This document shows positions 10,236 through 19,508 of a stretch of DNA of 64,000 nt, in pieces (positions within the stretch are counted from its first letter, which is position 1; each line of letters starts with the position of its first letter). Made by a program: the position numbers and the translations under genes. The DNA comes from Pedobacter paludis (GTDB lineage Bacteria; Bacteroidota; Bacteroidia; Sphingobacteriales; Sphingobacteriaceae). Where the stretch lies: contig NZ_QGNY01000002.1 in assembly GCF_003173575.1 (NCBI RefSeq), positions 248,001 to 312,000 on the forward strand, given 5' to 3'. The notes beneath the pieces were generated by a model, which searched no databases, was not told the DNA's origin, and saw only the letters and a list, made by a program, of their open reading frames with translations.

Positions 10236-13200
10236 CTAAAAAGTAGCATTTAAAGTTACACCGAATGTTCTTGTAGATGGGATACTGGTAAATTCTCTAC
10301 CTTGAGAATTATTAGTTCCGAAAATACTTGCTTCAGGATCAATATATTTATTAGATTTCGGTGTCCATAATAAAATGTTTGCACCACTAACTGTTAAACT
10401 TGCTCTACCGAAAGGTGTTTTATTTAAAAATTTAGCTGGGATCTGATATCCGAATGAAATATCCCTTAATTTCAAGAAAGCCGCATCAACAATACTCGAT
10501 TCTGCAAAACTATCAAAGTTACCATACCAGAAGTCAAAGTTACCACTGCGTGTTTTAACTGTAGTATTTGGAGTGAAAACACCTGGAGAAGTCTCAATTA
10601 CTGAATTTGGCCAGATAAATCTTTCTCTTCCATATTGAGTAGTTTCTTCAGTAGAACCGGTAAATGTTAACGTACTCTTCGTTCCTGAATAGATAACGTT
10701 ACCTGATCTATAATCAAATGTTGTTGATAATGAGAAGCCTTTGTATGAGAAAGTATTGTTAAATCCTAAAATGTGTTTAGGGCTTACCTGTCCTAAATTT
10801 TTCAAGGTAGGGTCTAATCTGATATAACCAGATGTAGCGTCTACAACAACGTTTCCTTGTGGATCACGCAAATATGCACTACCTAACAATGAAATTGGCT
10901 GACCAACAATAGCTGTTGGAACTGGATCTCCTGCACCTAACGGAAGTTGTTGTGCGCCATTATATAAAGACTCTACTAAGTTTTTGTTGTGTGTGTAACT
11001 AACACTGAAGTTCCAAGAAAAACCATCGCGATTTCTGAAAGGGTTTCCTTTTAAAGCAACTTCAATACCTTTATTACTTACTACACCAGCGTTAACTGTT
11101 GCTGCAGTAAAACCAGTAGATGAAGGGATACCAACATTGATAATCTGTCCATCAGTACTAGTTTTGTAATATGTAAAATCTAAGCCTAATTTATCTTTAA
11201 TGAAAGATAGTTCTGTACCAAACTCATACGAAGTTGTAAATTCTGGTTTTAAGTTTGGATTAGGCGTAGTATTTGATAAGGTAAAAGCTGCTATCGAACC
11301 GAATGGGAATCCAGTACCAGCACCAAATGTTGGCACTAAGTTATATGGATTAGCATCTGATCCTACTTTAGCATAACTTGCTCTGAATTTAGCATAAGAT
11401 AAAACATCACTGTTTTTTAATGCATCAATTGCTTCAGTAGCAATGAAACTTAAACTAGCTGATGGATAGAAATAAGAGTTGTTATCTTTTGGAAGTGTAG
11501 AAGAAATATCATTTCTTAAAGTTCCATTTAAATAAACATAGTTTTTATATCCAACTGTTAAATCTCCAGCAAAACCGATAATTCTGTTTTTGAAAGAAGA
11601 CTCACCGCCACCAAGTTCACCTACACGATTAGATAAGTTAAAGAATCCAGGTGTAGAAATTGCACTTGCAGAAGCTGTTAAATTACGGCTATCGTTTTGA
11701 CGAACGTTATTTAACAAGATCAAAGTTGCATTAAAATCCTTGTTGATATCTTTTTTGAAGGTTAACAATAAATCAGAGTTAACGATTCTGTTTGAAAAAG
11801 CATCTTCCGTAATTGCACCGGGAGTGGCTGTAGGGCGTTGTCCTGAACCAAATGTAGTTTTCTCAAAAGTTTGTTTTCTTCTATCAGATGTATAATCCGT
11901 ACCTAAGCGATAAGTAACATTTAACCATTTTGCTGGATCGTAAGTAACTTGGAAGCTACCTAAAAATCTGTCAAGGTTACTGTTAAATCTGTTGTTCTCT
12001 AAAGCATAATAAGGATTTGGCTGATAACCATTGAAGAAACCCTGAGTTTGTGCAAATTCATAATTTCTCCAATCTTTAAAGTCTTCTAAATTAATTTGAC
12101 GACTCACGTTCAGCACATCATTAATAACTGTTGCATTTCCTGTACCACTAAAAGAGGTATTGGTTAAGTTTTTGTTATACGAAATGTTTGCACTTACATT
12201 TACATTATTGGCCAATTTAGTTGATCCTGATAATTTAAAAGTGTTTCTTCGGAATTTATCCATTGGAACAACACCTTTAACTTCGTTATCTGATAGTGAA
12301 GCATAGAAAGATCCTTTATCGCTACCACCAGAGAATGATACTGAGTTTTGAATATTAGAACCTGTATTAAAAAAGTTTTTAGCGTTATCTGGAACAGCAC
12401 TATATGGAATCATCAATTTATGACCATTAGCTAATGTTGGTCCTGATTGAACAATTGAACCATCTAATCTAGGGCCCCAGTTTGTATTTTCGATCTCATC
12501 ATAAATTGGAGGATTTCCAGTGCCATTTTCATAACCTGAACCAAATTCATTTTGCAATTCTGGTAATTTTTGGACGTTATCTAAGTTGAATGATGAAACT
12601 ACGTTGATTTCTAATTTTTTGTTTCTAGATGCAGCATCTTTACCAGTTTTTGTAGTAATGATGATTGCACCATTTCTACCTTGAGAACCATATAATGCAG
12701 CAGCATTTGGGCCTTTCAAAACTGTTACTGATTCAATATCATCTGGATTGATATCACCAACACGGTTACCAACATCAACCTGATTTGTAGAACTGCTTGA
12801 TGGTTGAGTAGCTGAGTTATCAATCGGAATACCGTCAATTACGAATAAAGGTTGACCTTCACCCTGTAAAGATCTTGTACCTCTCATTGTAATACGTGTA
12901 GCTGTATTAACACCACCACTTGAACGACCAATCTGTACGCCTGGAGTTTTACCAGTAATACCATTAATTAAGTTGGTCTGTCTACCTGTAGTTAAATCTG
13001 CACTTTTGATATTATCTGCAGCATAACCTAAAGAAGCCTTGCTTTTTTCAATACCAACAGCAGTAACCACAACCTCGTTTAAGATTTTAGCATCTGTAGC
13101 AAGAGAAAGACTGATTACATTTGAAGAACCAATTGTTCTAGTTTGGGTTGTAAAGCCGAGAGAGCTAAATTCTAATGCTGTAGCGCCTGAAGGAACTGAT

Positions 13201-13385
13201 ACGGAATACTTCCCGTCTGCTCCTGTAATTGCACCACCTGTAGCACCTTTGATTTTTACTGTTACACCTGGAATCGGAAGATTATCCTCTGATGACGTAA
13301 CAGTACCTGTGATTGTTCGATCTTGTGCCATCGCCGAAAAAGCAACAAACATAAGTATGAACAAACTTTGTAGAAGTTTTTTCAT
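10236..13385 (-). CDS. SusC/RagA-family TonB-dependent outer-membrane transporter
   Basis: A complete 1049-residue SusC protein with a signal peptide ending AMAQ, a CarboxypepD_reg domain at about 24-105, a plug domain carrying AALYGSQGRNGAIIITTKTG near residue 235, and a long barrel ending in Phe. It differs from the other two SusC proteins in the plug (VVTAVGIEKSKASLGY), matching its pairing with a SusD-like_2 lipoprotein 21 bases downstream. The first 26 nucleotides are nearly identical to those of the other two susC genes. A -7-like box (TAAATTTG, 13453-13460) lies 68 bases before the start. Confidence 0.96.
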   Translation of the reverse strand: MKKLLQSLFILMFVAFSAMAQDRTITGTVTSSEDNLPIPGVTVKIKGATGGAITGADGKYSVSVPSGATALEFSSLGFTTQTRTIGSSNVISLSLATDAKILNEVVVTAVGIEKSKASLGYAADNIKSADLTTGRQTNLINGITGKTPGVQIGRSSGGVNTATRITMRGTRSLQGEGQPLFVIDGIPIDNSATQPSSSSTNQVDVGNRVGDINPDDIESVTVLKGPNAAALYGSQGRNGAIIITTKTGKDAASRNKKLEINVVSSFNLDNVQKLPELQNEFGSGYENGTGNPPIYDEIENTNWGPRLDGSIVQSGPTLANGHKLMIPYSAVPDNAKNFFNTGSNIQNSVSFSGGSDKGSFYASLSDNEVKGVVPMDKFRRNTFKLSGSTKLANNVNVSANISYNKNLTNTSFSGTGNATVINDVLNVSRQINLEDFKDWRNYEFAQTQGFFNGYQPNPYYALENNRFNSNLDRFLGSFQVTYDPAKWLNVTYRLGTDYTSDRRKQTFEKTTFGSGQRPTATPGAITEDAFSNRIVNSDLLLTFKKDINKDFNATLILLNNVRQNDSRNLTASASAISTPGFFNLSNRVGELGGGESSFKNRIIGFAGDLTVGYKNYVYLNGTLRNDISSTLPKDNNSYFYPSASLSFIATEAIDALKNSDVLSYAKFRASYAKVGSDANPYNLVPTFGAGTGFPFGSIAAFTLSNTTPNPNLKPEFTTSYEFGTELSFIKDKLGLDFTYYKTSTDGQIINVGIPSSTGFTAATVNAGVVSNKGIEVALKGNPFRNRDGFSWNFSVSYTHNKNLVESLYNGAQQLPLGAGDPVPTAIVGQPISLLGSAYLRDPQGNVVVDATSGYIRLDPTLKNLGQVSPKHILGFNNTFSYKGFSLSTTFDYRSGNVIYSGTKSTLTFTGSTEETTQYGRERFIWPNSVIETSPGVFTPNTTVKTRSGNFDFWYGNFDSFAESSIVDAAFLKLRDISFGYQIPAKFLNKTPFGRASLTVSGANILLWTPKSNKYIDPEASIFGTNNSQGREFTSIPSTRTFGVTLNATF

Positions 13386-13452
13386 AATTTGAAAATAGGT
13401 TAGTTAATGATATTTAATAATGCGCTAAAATATAGTTAGTTGGCAATACCAC

Positions 13453-13460
13453 CAAATTTA
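13453..13460 (-). promoter_or_regulatory. Candidate -7 promoter box for susC
   Basis: The minus strand reads TAAATTTG, a full match to the Bacteroidota -7 consensus TAnnTTTG, 68 bases upstream of the susC ATG. No well-spaced -33 TTG is visible (candidates are 16 bases away or closer). Confidence 0.4.
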
Positions 13461-13561
13461 TTTTAACAATTTTTAACAATTAACATAAAAAATGACAAAA
13501 CAAATCTTAGGTTGATGTGTGTTGTCTATTTTTAATCCTATTTAGAATACTCTGAAAGATT

Positions 13562-16057
13562 TTAATAACTACAAAAAATAGCGTTGCCAAATAAAGTTTT
13601 GCCACCTTCCCAAAAATTTCTGAAAAGTGGATCATTTGCTAAATAAATAACCTGTCCACGTCCAAAATCTTGAACACCAATTAATAAACCGGTTTTAAGT
13701 TCTTCCCTGGCCTTTTTGCCTACAACACCCGCCATTAAACTTTTATCATTTACCAAACCAACATTCCAGCCCTTAACAAAAGGTTCGTAAATTTTGCGAT
13801 CTGTTTTTAAGCTGTAGTACCATTTGCCCAAGCCGTATGAAAATGGGTGAGTGGCGTCTAAATTGATTTTATAAATTGCACCAGGAATGGTTGTTTCGTA
13901 ATCATCTCTATCCTTATCTTTAAAAAGCAACCGGCTTGGCTCTGGCTTTTCATCCTTTTTAACTATAGCTTCTTTCTTTTTAATGTCGAAACCCTTTTTC
14001 TCCAAAACACCTTCAATCGCATCTTCCATAAGAATAAGTTTTCCGCCCTTATTTAACCAGGCGGTTAAGCCATCGCCGATTAGAGCGCTGTAACTACCAT
14101 CTGGCAGAATCAAAGTATTTATTTTGCTTAAATCTAAATTGTTAATGTCTCGCGTATTTATAATGCTCGGCGTTAAATTCAAATCGTGCTCTAAGTAGAA
14201 CCAAACTTCTCCAAAGGCCAAAGAAGATACCTCGTTACCCGAAACGATTGCAATTTTTGGGTGCACCAATAATGGATACACATTAGAACCAAAATCTTTC
14301 CCTTTTTCTACAAAACCACTGGTAACAGCCTGGATTGGTTTATCTAATGCCACAGCAATCCGCTCTACTTTATTTTTTACATCTTTACCTATCTTTTCGT
14401 TTTCTACTCTTAATACGATAAGTGTTCCAGCCGGATAATCTTTTCCGTTTACCGAAAAAGGCTGATCTGCCTGTCTAACCTTAATGTTTTCTTTCTGTAA
14501 GGCGATTAAAACCTGCGCATCTTCGCTACTTCCCCAGGCAAATAACCAGGCCAAAGGCTTATCTACGTTTGTAGATGCAATTTTGTTCTCCTCTAGGCTG
14601 GAGTATTTACCTTTAAAGCTTTCCTTACTTGCATAAGCCTTCAAACCATATACATACGGTAGTGCCCATGCGGTAATATCATAGGTATTAGAATCGGTTA
14701 CAAAGGTTTGAGGCTCTAAAAGCACATTTGCCAGTACCGCTCTTGGTTGAAATATATTCACGATCAAATCGTTTCGGCCAACGGTAAAATTATCTTCTTT
14801 TTGCGTATCATAATCGTAACCTCTTCCGGTTTTATCTCCGCCGTAGGCAAACTCTATTTTATTTTTAGTTAATAATTCTGCCAGTTTTTTTAATCTCGAT
14901 AAATTGGTTGGTTTAATAACATAGCTTTTATAAACGCCCGGAGCCGTTGTTAATTCTTGCTGGAAATATTTTTTGTACTCGTCTAAAAGTTTATTGTGAT
15001 TTAAAGAGGTTACTTCAACTGTAGACATTCCTGTTGTGAAATGATGAGCGATACGATCTTTCAAGGTTAATGTATCTCCATCATTTGTTACCACAGATAA
15101 TCCGGCTCTAATTCCACCTTGTTCATAGGTCATACCGATTGAGCCATTATATAAAGGATAAGTATCACCATAAGATGGATAAAGCAAATCGAAGCGTTCT
15201 TTTGTAAAATAGCCCCAACCTTCTGCATCAAAATATTTTGCATTGTTTTTGCCTACAACTACTTGGAAGCTTTTTTGCCAAGGTGTAATGTCTTGGTGAA
15301 CAGGTTCTGCAGCAGGTGCAAAATAATAAGGTTCGTTATAACTTTGCTCATGAAAATCTACGTGAACTTGAGGCATCCACTGGTTATACAAGGCTAACCT
15401 CTGCTGACTTTCAATTTGTGTTTGCCAAGCCCAGTCTCTGTTTAAATCGAAATAATAATGGTTTGGCCGGCCTCCTGGCCAAGGCTCAATATGTTCTCTT
15501 GATGAAGGGTCTGAGTTTGGTGTTTTGCCAACTACGCTATTAAAAAAGTTTACATAACGATCTCTTCCATCCGGATTTAAACATGGATCGATAACAACTA
15601 CTGTATTTTTGAGCCATTCATTTGCTTGTTGATTGGTTCCAGAGGCTAAAGTGTACAGCATTTTCATCGAGGTTTCGGTAGAATTTGCCTCATTGCCATG
15701 AACATTATAACTCAACCATAAAATCGTTGGCTGAGCAGCTAAGTCTACAGTATTGCTCGTTCCTGTTGCTAAAGCCAAATTATTGGCTCGAATTTGATCC
15801 AGCTTGGCAATATTCTCAGCCGAAGAAACTACAGCAACCATTAAAGGTCTTCCCTCGTTGGTTTTGCCATATTCTATAAGTTTAACATTTTTGGAAGAGG
15901 CCAAAGCGGTTTGTCTGAAATATTCAGCTACTTTAAAGTGAGGTGTAAAATGACTTCCCAATTCGTAGCCAAGAAATTGATCGGGAGATTTTACCTGTGC
16001 ACTAACAAATAAAATTGAGCTAATAAAAAACAGGCAGAACGTTAGGCTTTTCTTCAT
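13562..16057 (-). CDS. Exported M14-family zinc carboxypeptidase-like protein
   Basis: An 831-residue protein with a signal peptide ending VSAQ. The N-terminal half is an M14 peptidase domain: zinc ligands His120 and Glu123 in NVHGNE, the substrate-binding stretch NPDGRDR at about 161-167, a third His in DFHE (about 236), and a candidate catalytic Glu in TYEQGG. The C-terminal half looks like a glutamine-amidotransferase-like fold, ending in a domain reading GRGQVIYLANDPLFRNFW. Family knowledge: such large Bacteroidota M14 proteins are periplasmic or secreted peptidases. The gene is divergent from murF and points toward the susC-susD operon, 176 bases before it, so peptide use by that transporter is possible but only inferred. 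Confidence 0.9.
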   Translation of the reverse strand: MKKSLTFCLFFISSILFVSAQVKSPDQFLGYELGSHFTPHFKVAEYFRQTALASSKNVKLIEYGKTNEGRPLMVAVVSSAENIAKLDQIRANNLALATGTSNTVDLAAQPTILWLSYNVHGNEANSTETSMKMLYTLASGTNQQANEWLKNTVVVIDPCLNPDGRDRYVNFFNSVVGKTPNSDPSSREHIEPWPGGRPNHYYFDLNRDWAWQTQIESQQRLALYNQWMPQVHVDFHEQSYNEPYYFAPAAEPVHQDITPWQKSFQVVVGKNNAKYFDAEGWGYFTKERFDLLYPSYGDTYPLYNGSIGMTYEQGGIRAGLSVVTNDGDTLTLKDRIAHHFTTGMSTVEVTSLNHNKLLDEYKKYFQQELTTAPGVYKSYVIKPTNLSRLKKLAELLTKNKIEFAYGGDKTGRGYDYDTQKEDNFTVGRNDLIVNIFQPRAVLANVLLEPQTFVTDSNTYDITAWALPYVYGLKAYASKESFKGKYSSLEENKIASTNVDKPLAWLFAWGSSEDAQVLIALQKENIKVRQADQPFSVNGKDYPAGTLIVLRVENEKIGKDVKNKVERIAVALDKPIQAVTSGFVEKGKDFGSNVYPLLVHPKIAIVSGNEVSSLAFGEVWFYLEHDLNLTPSIINTRDINNLDLSKINTLILPDGSYSALIGDGLTAWLNKGGKLILMEDAIEGVLEKKGFDIKKKEAIVKKDEKPEPSRLLFKDKDRDDYETTIPGAIYKINLDATHPFSYGLGKWYYSLKTDRKIYEPFVKGWNVGLVNDKSLMAGVVGKKAREELKTGLLIGVQDFGRGQVIYLANDPLFRNFWEGGKTLFGNAIFCSY

Positions 16058-16083
16058 AAAAACAATAATTTCAACTAATGTAC

Positions 16084-16091
16084 TAATTTTG
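16084..16091 (+). promoter_or_regulatory. Candidate -7 promoter box for murF
   Basis: TAATTTTG matches TAnnTTTG and lies 52 bases upstream of the murF ATG, in the divergent region shared with the M14 peptidase gene. No clear -33 TTG was found. Confidence 0.35.
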
Positions 16092-16142
16092 TTTTTTGTT
16101 GTTACGAAAGTTTAATTTTACAGCAGATTTTTTACCAAAAGC

Positions 16143-17444
16143 ATGATTACCACCGAAAAACTTTATAGTTACTATTTAAAAAGCAGATTAATTTCTACCG
16201 ACACCAGAAACATTAGTAATGGTTGTATCTTTTTTGCCCTAAAAGGCGATAATTTTAATGCGAATGAGTTTGCCAATCAGGCTTTAGAGAAAGGTGCTTC
16301 ATTTGTGGTAATAGATGAGGCTGAATTTGCACTAAATGAATACTGCTTATTGGTAGATGATGTATTGAGTACTTTACAGGATTTGGCTCGTTACCATAGA
16401 AAACAATTAAATATTCCTGTAATTGGCCTCACCGGGAGTAATGGTAAAACGACTAGTAAAGAATTGGTTAATGCGGTTTTGGCAGAGCGGTATAAAACCT
16501 TTGCAACTTTTGGAAATCTGAATAACCACATTGGTGTTCCGCTTTCTATATTGTCTATCAACGATAATGTAGAAATCGCCGTGATAGAAATGGGTGCAAA
16601 CCATCAAAAGGAAATCGAGCTTTTGTGTACCATTGCTCAACCTACCCATGGAATTATTACCAATGTTGGCATGGCACATTTAGACGGCTTCGGAGGATTT
16701 GAGGGCGTAAAGAAAGGTAAGGCAGAACTTTATGCTTATATAAAAGAGACTCAAGGTTATGCTTTCATCAATAGGGACAATCCTAACTTAATGGAAATGA
16801 GCCAAACAGCTGGCTTAAATAAGCTTATATTTTATGGTACCGAAAACGGAAATACCATTAAAGGAACATTAAAAAGTAGCGATCCGTTTATTGAGGTAGA
16901 TTGGACCAACCACGATGTTTCATCAAGTGTTAAAACAAACCTAACGGGAAGTTATAATTTCGAAAATATTCTGGCTGCGATTTGCATTGGAGATTTCTTT
17001 GATTTAAATCCTGAAGAAATCAACGGTGGATTATCCAATTATCAACCTAAAAACAATCGTTCTCAGCTTAGCAAAACCGAAAAAAATACCGTAATCTGCG
17101 ATTTTTATAATGCCAACCCGAGCAGTATGACTGCCGCTTTGAACAATATCTCGGTTTTAACGGCCGATAAAAAAACAGCCATTCTTGGCGATATGTTTGA
17201 GCTAGGACCAGAATCTGCAACACAACATCAACTCATTGCAAAACAGGCAAACGAAAGTGGTTTGAACGATCTTATATTTATAGGAAAGCACTTTTATGCT
17301 TTTAAAGATCAATTCAAGGGTATCTTCTTTGAAACTCCGGCTGAAGCTTCTCTTTATTTACAGGAAAATGGAATTGAAGATAATCTTGTCTTATTAAAAG
17401 GTTCAAGAGGAATGAAATTAGAGAGCTTGTTGCAGTTTTTATAA
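16143..17444 (+). CDS. murF: UDP-N-acetylmuramoyl-tripeptide--D-alanyl-D-alanine ligase
   Basis: A 433-residue cytoplasmic Mur ligase. It adds D-Ala-D-Ala to UDP-MurNAc-tripeptide, the last cytoplasmic step of peptidoglycan precursor synthesis. Visible motifs are STDTRNISNGCIFFALKG at the N-terminus (substrate-binding domain), the ATP-binding P-loop GSNGKTT at residues 98-104, NLNNHIGVPL, EMGANHQKEI, and the C-terminal NANPSSM and LGDMFELG segments typical of MurF. It stands alone, outside the usual division cluster, and is divergent from the M14 peptidase gene. Confidence 0.96.
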   Translation: MITTEKLYSYYLKSRLISTDTRNISNGCIFFALKGDNFNANEFANQALEKGASFVVIDEAEFALNEYCLLVDDVLSTLQDLARYHRKQLNIPVIGLTGSNGKTTSKELVNAVLAERYKTFATFGNLNNHIGVPLSILSINDNVEIAVIEMGANHQKEIELLCTIAQPTHGIITNVGMAHLDGFGGFEGVKKGKAELYAYIKETQGYAFINRDNPNLMEMSQTAGLNKLIFYGTENGNTIKGTLKSSDPFIEVDWTNHDVSSSVKTNLTGSYNFENILAAICIGDFFDLNPEEINGGLSNYQPKNNRSQLSKTEKNTVICDFYNANPSSMTAALNNISVLTADKKTAILGDMFELGPESATQHQLIAKQANESGLNDLIFIGKHFYAFKDQFKGIFFETPAEASLYLQENGIEDNLVLLKGSRGMKLESLLQFL

Positions 17445-17470
17445 GAAAACTAATTTAACCTAAAAGTACA

Positions 17471-17497
17471 CGCAGAAAAGGCGCAAAGAACACAAAG
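17471..17497. repeat. Fragment of a dispersed repeat (GCAAAGAACACAAAG)
   Basis: In the short gap between the convergent murF and gldH genes. Its 15-nt core GCAAAGAACACAAAG at 17483-17497 occurs again, inverted, at 46478-46492 in the proB-proA gap, so it belongs to a dispersed repeat family of this genome. Confidence 0.6.
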
Positions 17498-17534
17498 TTG
17501 GATGCGAAAGTTTTAGACAAAAACATCAATAGGG

Positions 17535-18026
17535 TTATTTTGATTCTTCTACCAAAACACCTGCATCGCTAATTTCGATTAACGGATTATCACGCATGTT
17601 TTGCTCAACTTCAATTTCGAACTTCCCATTGTGAGGAAAACGATAGTTGGTTAACATTGGAAAAGTATAACTAAATACATTTCCAGACCCGCTTCCTAGC
17701 CATTCGCCATCATTTTTAGCCAATTTGAACTGATATCTCCTTGTTGTTTTGCTTTTTCCATCCTTAAAATGGGCCAAAACAAAAATATTCGAATATTTAT
17801 AATCAGCGGTATGCCTTAACTTAAAATAAATATTATACGCTTTATTGCTATCCTTTATTTCGAATGGAGCAATAATATGATTTCTATAGGTCCATTTACG
17901 TTCAGGAATTTCAACATTCGAATCAATAACACTAGAAGTACACCCCAAAATGAGAGATGAAACCAATAAAAAGCCAAACCTTAAAATCGATTTTTTATTC
18001 AGCAGCCGGTTTATTTTCTGAGCCAT
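17535..18026 (-). CDS. gldH: Gliding-motility-associated lipoprotein GldH
   Basis: A 163-residue lipoprotein with a hydrophobic signal and lipobox LGC (Cys29). The body contains the conserved GldH features: RKWTYRNHIIAPFEI, YNIYFKLRHTADYKYSNIFV, and a C-terminal FEIEVEQNMRDNPL segment. GldH is one of the lipoproteins tied to gliding and type IX secretion in Flavobacteria, but it is also present in non-gliding Bacteroidota, so this alone does not prove motility. Its start lies 32 bases inside the end of the PSP1 gene upstream, so the pair is translationally coupled; this gldH-PSP1 neighbourhood is widespread in the phylum. Confidence 0.92.
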   Translation of the reverse strand: MAQKINRLLNKKSILRFGFLLVSSLILGCTSSVIDSNVEIPERKWTYRNHIIAPFEIKDSNKAYNIYFKLRHTADYKYSNIFVLAHFKDGKSKTTRRYQFKLAKNDGEWLGSGSGNVFSYTFPMLTNYRFPHNGKFEIEVEQNMRDNPLIEISDAGVLVEESK

Positions 18027-19506
18027 TGTTATTGTTTCGACGGTTATTGTTTTTTCTACGGTTATTTCTGTTCTTATTTTTGCTTTGCTCCGGTTTGATG
18101 CTTTCTACGCCAGCTTCACCTTCTGCCCTTAAAACCGGTTTTGGTATTTGCGTTTGCTGTGGCCTAGGCCCGTTTTGAGGTCTTGGTGCGTTCTGTTGCT
18201 GGGGTTTTGGCCCATTGCCATGTTGCGGTTTAGCATTTCCCTGAGCTGGTTTCGGCCCCGAATGTTGGGGTTTTTGTCCTTGTTGCGGTTTTTGATTTGG
18301 TGCAACGTTTTTATCTCCGGTAGGAACTCTATCCCGTCTATTCGGATTATTATTGCGGTTGTTTTTTTGGTTGTTGTTTCTGTTCTGGTTGTTTTTGCCT
18401 TTAGAACGTTCATCTAAACGGGTCAAGCTATCCTGACCAACAACATTTTCATAATCAAAAGATTTTTCAACCACCACTGGCGCAGAAATTTGAATGGCTT
18501 CCTCTTTTAAGTTAGGTGCTTTCTTACCCGCCTTGTTCATCACCATAATTTCTTTAACACGAGCAGCAGCAACCGGAATCCAGTTTTCGTCGCCCTGATA
18601 GCTAAACCACATTATTTTTTTAAAAATATCTGTTTTTTGATGGCGGGCATATCCAGCTTCGGTATCCAAATTTTCGATTCGGTCTGGAATATCCTTTAAG
18701 GCATCCAAGTAAGTATCAAGCTCGTAATTTAAACAACATTTTAACTTACCGCATTGTCCGGCAAGCTTTAATGTATTTAGAGAAAGGTTTTGATAACGAG
18801 CCGCGGCGGTAGAAACCGTTTTGAAATTGGTTAACCAAGTAGAACAACATAATTCGCGGCCACAAGATCCAATTCCGCCTAATCTGCCCGCTTCCTGGCG
18901 CATTCCAATCTGGCGCATTTCAATCCGAATCCGGAAACTTTCGGCCATTTTTTTAATCAGTTCACGAAAATCGACACGTCCGTCTGCTGTATAAAAAAAG
19001 GTTGCTTTGGTTTTATCTGCCTGATAATCCACATCACTGATTTTCATTTGCAAACGCAAATCAAGGGCTAGTTTACGAGCCTTGTGCATGGTTTCCCATT
19101 CCATTTCTTTGGCCGCATTCCATTTCTCTACATCAGCCTCTGTAGCCTTACGGTAGATTTTTTTGGTAACCTGATCTAATGGTGTCTTGCGTCTCTTCAT
19201 TTGGATGCGCACCAATTCGCCCGTAAGCGAAACGTGGCCAACATCGAAACCTCCGGTTGGGCCTTCTACAGCAACCAGCTCCCCAATTTCCAGATAAATG
19301 TTATCGTTGTTGAGAAAAAACTCTTTTCTAGAGCCTTTAAATTTTATTTCTGTAACCTGAAAAGGTTTATAGTTAGAAGGCATATCCAAGTTGGATAGCC
19401 AATCGTGAACTTCCATTGTTTGGCAACCACCGGTGCCGCATGAGCCATTACTTTTGCATCCATTAGGGGTGCAGCCACCACCTGTTGAACAACTTCCACA
19501 TCCCAT
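17995..19506 (-). CDS. PSP1-domain (RicT-like) protein with Cys-rich head and low-complexity tail
   Basis: A 503-residue cytoplasmic protein. The first 30 residues are Cys/Gly-rich with CGSC-type pairs, followed by the PSP1 core (EIGELVAVEGPTGGFDVGHVSL, FRELIKKMAESFRIRIEMRQIG) and its conserved cysteine motifs CGRELCCSTW and QCGKLKCCLNYE at about residues 210-265. The final 130 residues are Asn/Gln/Pro/Lys-rich and probably disordered. RicT (YaaT) homologues in Firmicutes bind Fe-S clusters and act with RNase Y; the role in Bacteroidota is not established. The tail overlaps the start of gldH, and the delta-prime polymerase gene ends the other side, so holB-PSP1-gldH form one operon. Confidence 0.9.
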   Translation of the reverse strand: MGCGSCSTGGGCTPNGCKSNGSCGTGGCQTMEVHDWLSNLDMPSNYKPFQVTEIKFKGSRKEFFLNNDNIYLEIGELVAVEGPTGGFDVGHVSLTGELVRIQMKRRKTPLDQVTKKIYRKATEADVEKWNAAKEMEWETMHKARKLALDLRLQMKISDVDYQADKTKATFFYTADGRVDFRELIKKMAESFRIRIEMRQIGMRQEAGRLGGIGSCGRELCCSTWLTNFKTVSTAAARYQNLSLNTLKLAGQCGKLKCCLNYELDTYLDALKDIPDRIENLDTEAGYARHQKTDIFKKIMWFSYQGDENWIPVAAARVKEIMVMNKAGKKAPNLKEEAIQISAPVVVEKSFDYENVVGQDSLTRLDERSKGKNNQNRNNNQKNNRNNNPNRRDRVPTGDKNVAPNQKPQQGQKPQHSGPKPAQGNAKPQHGNGPKPQQQNAPRPQNGPRPQQTQIPKPVLRAEGEAGVESIKPEQSKNKNRNNRRKNNNRRNNNNGSENKPAAE

Positions 19507-19508
19507 AA

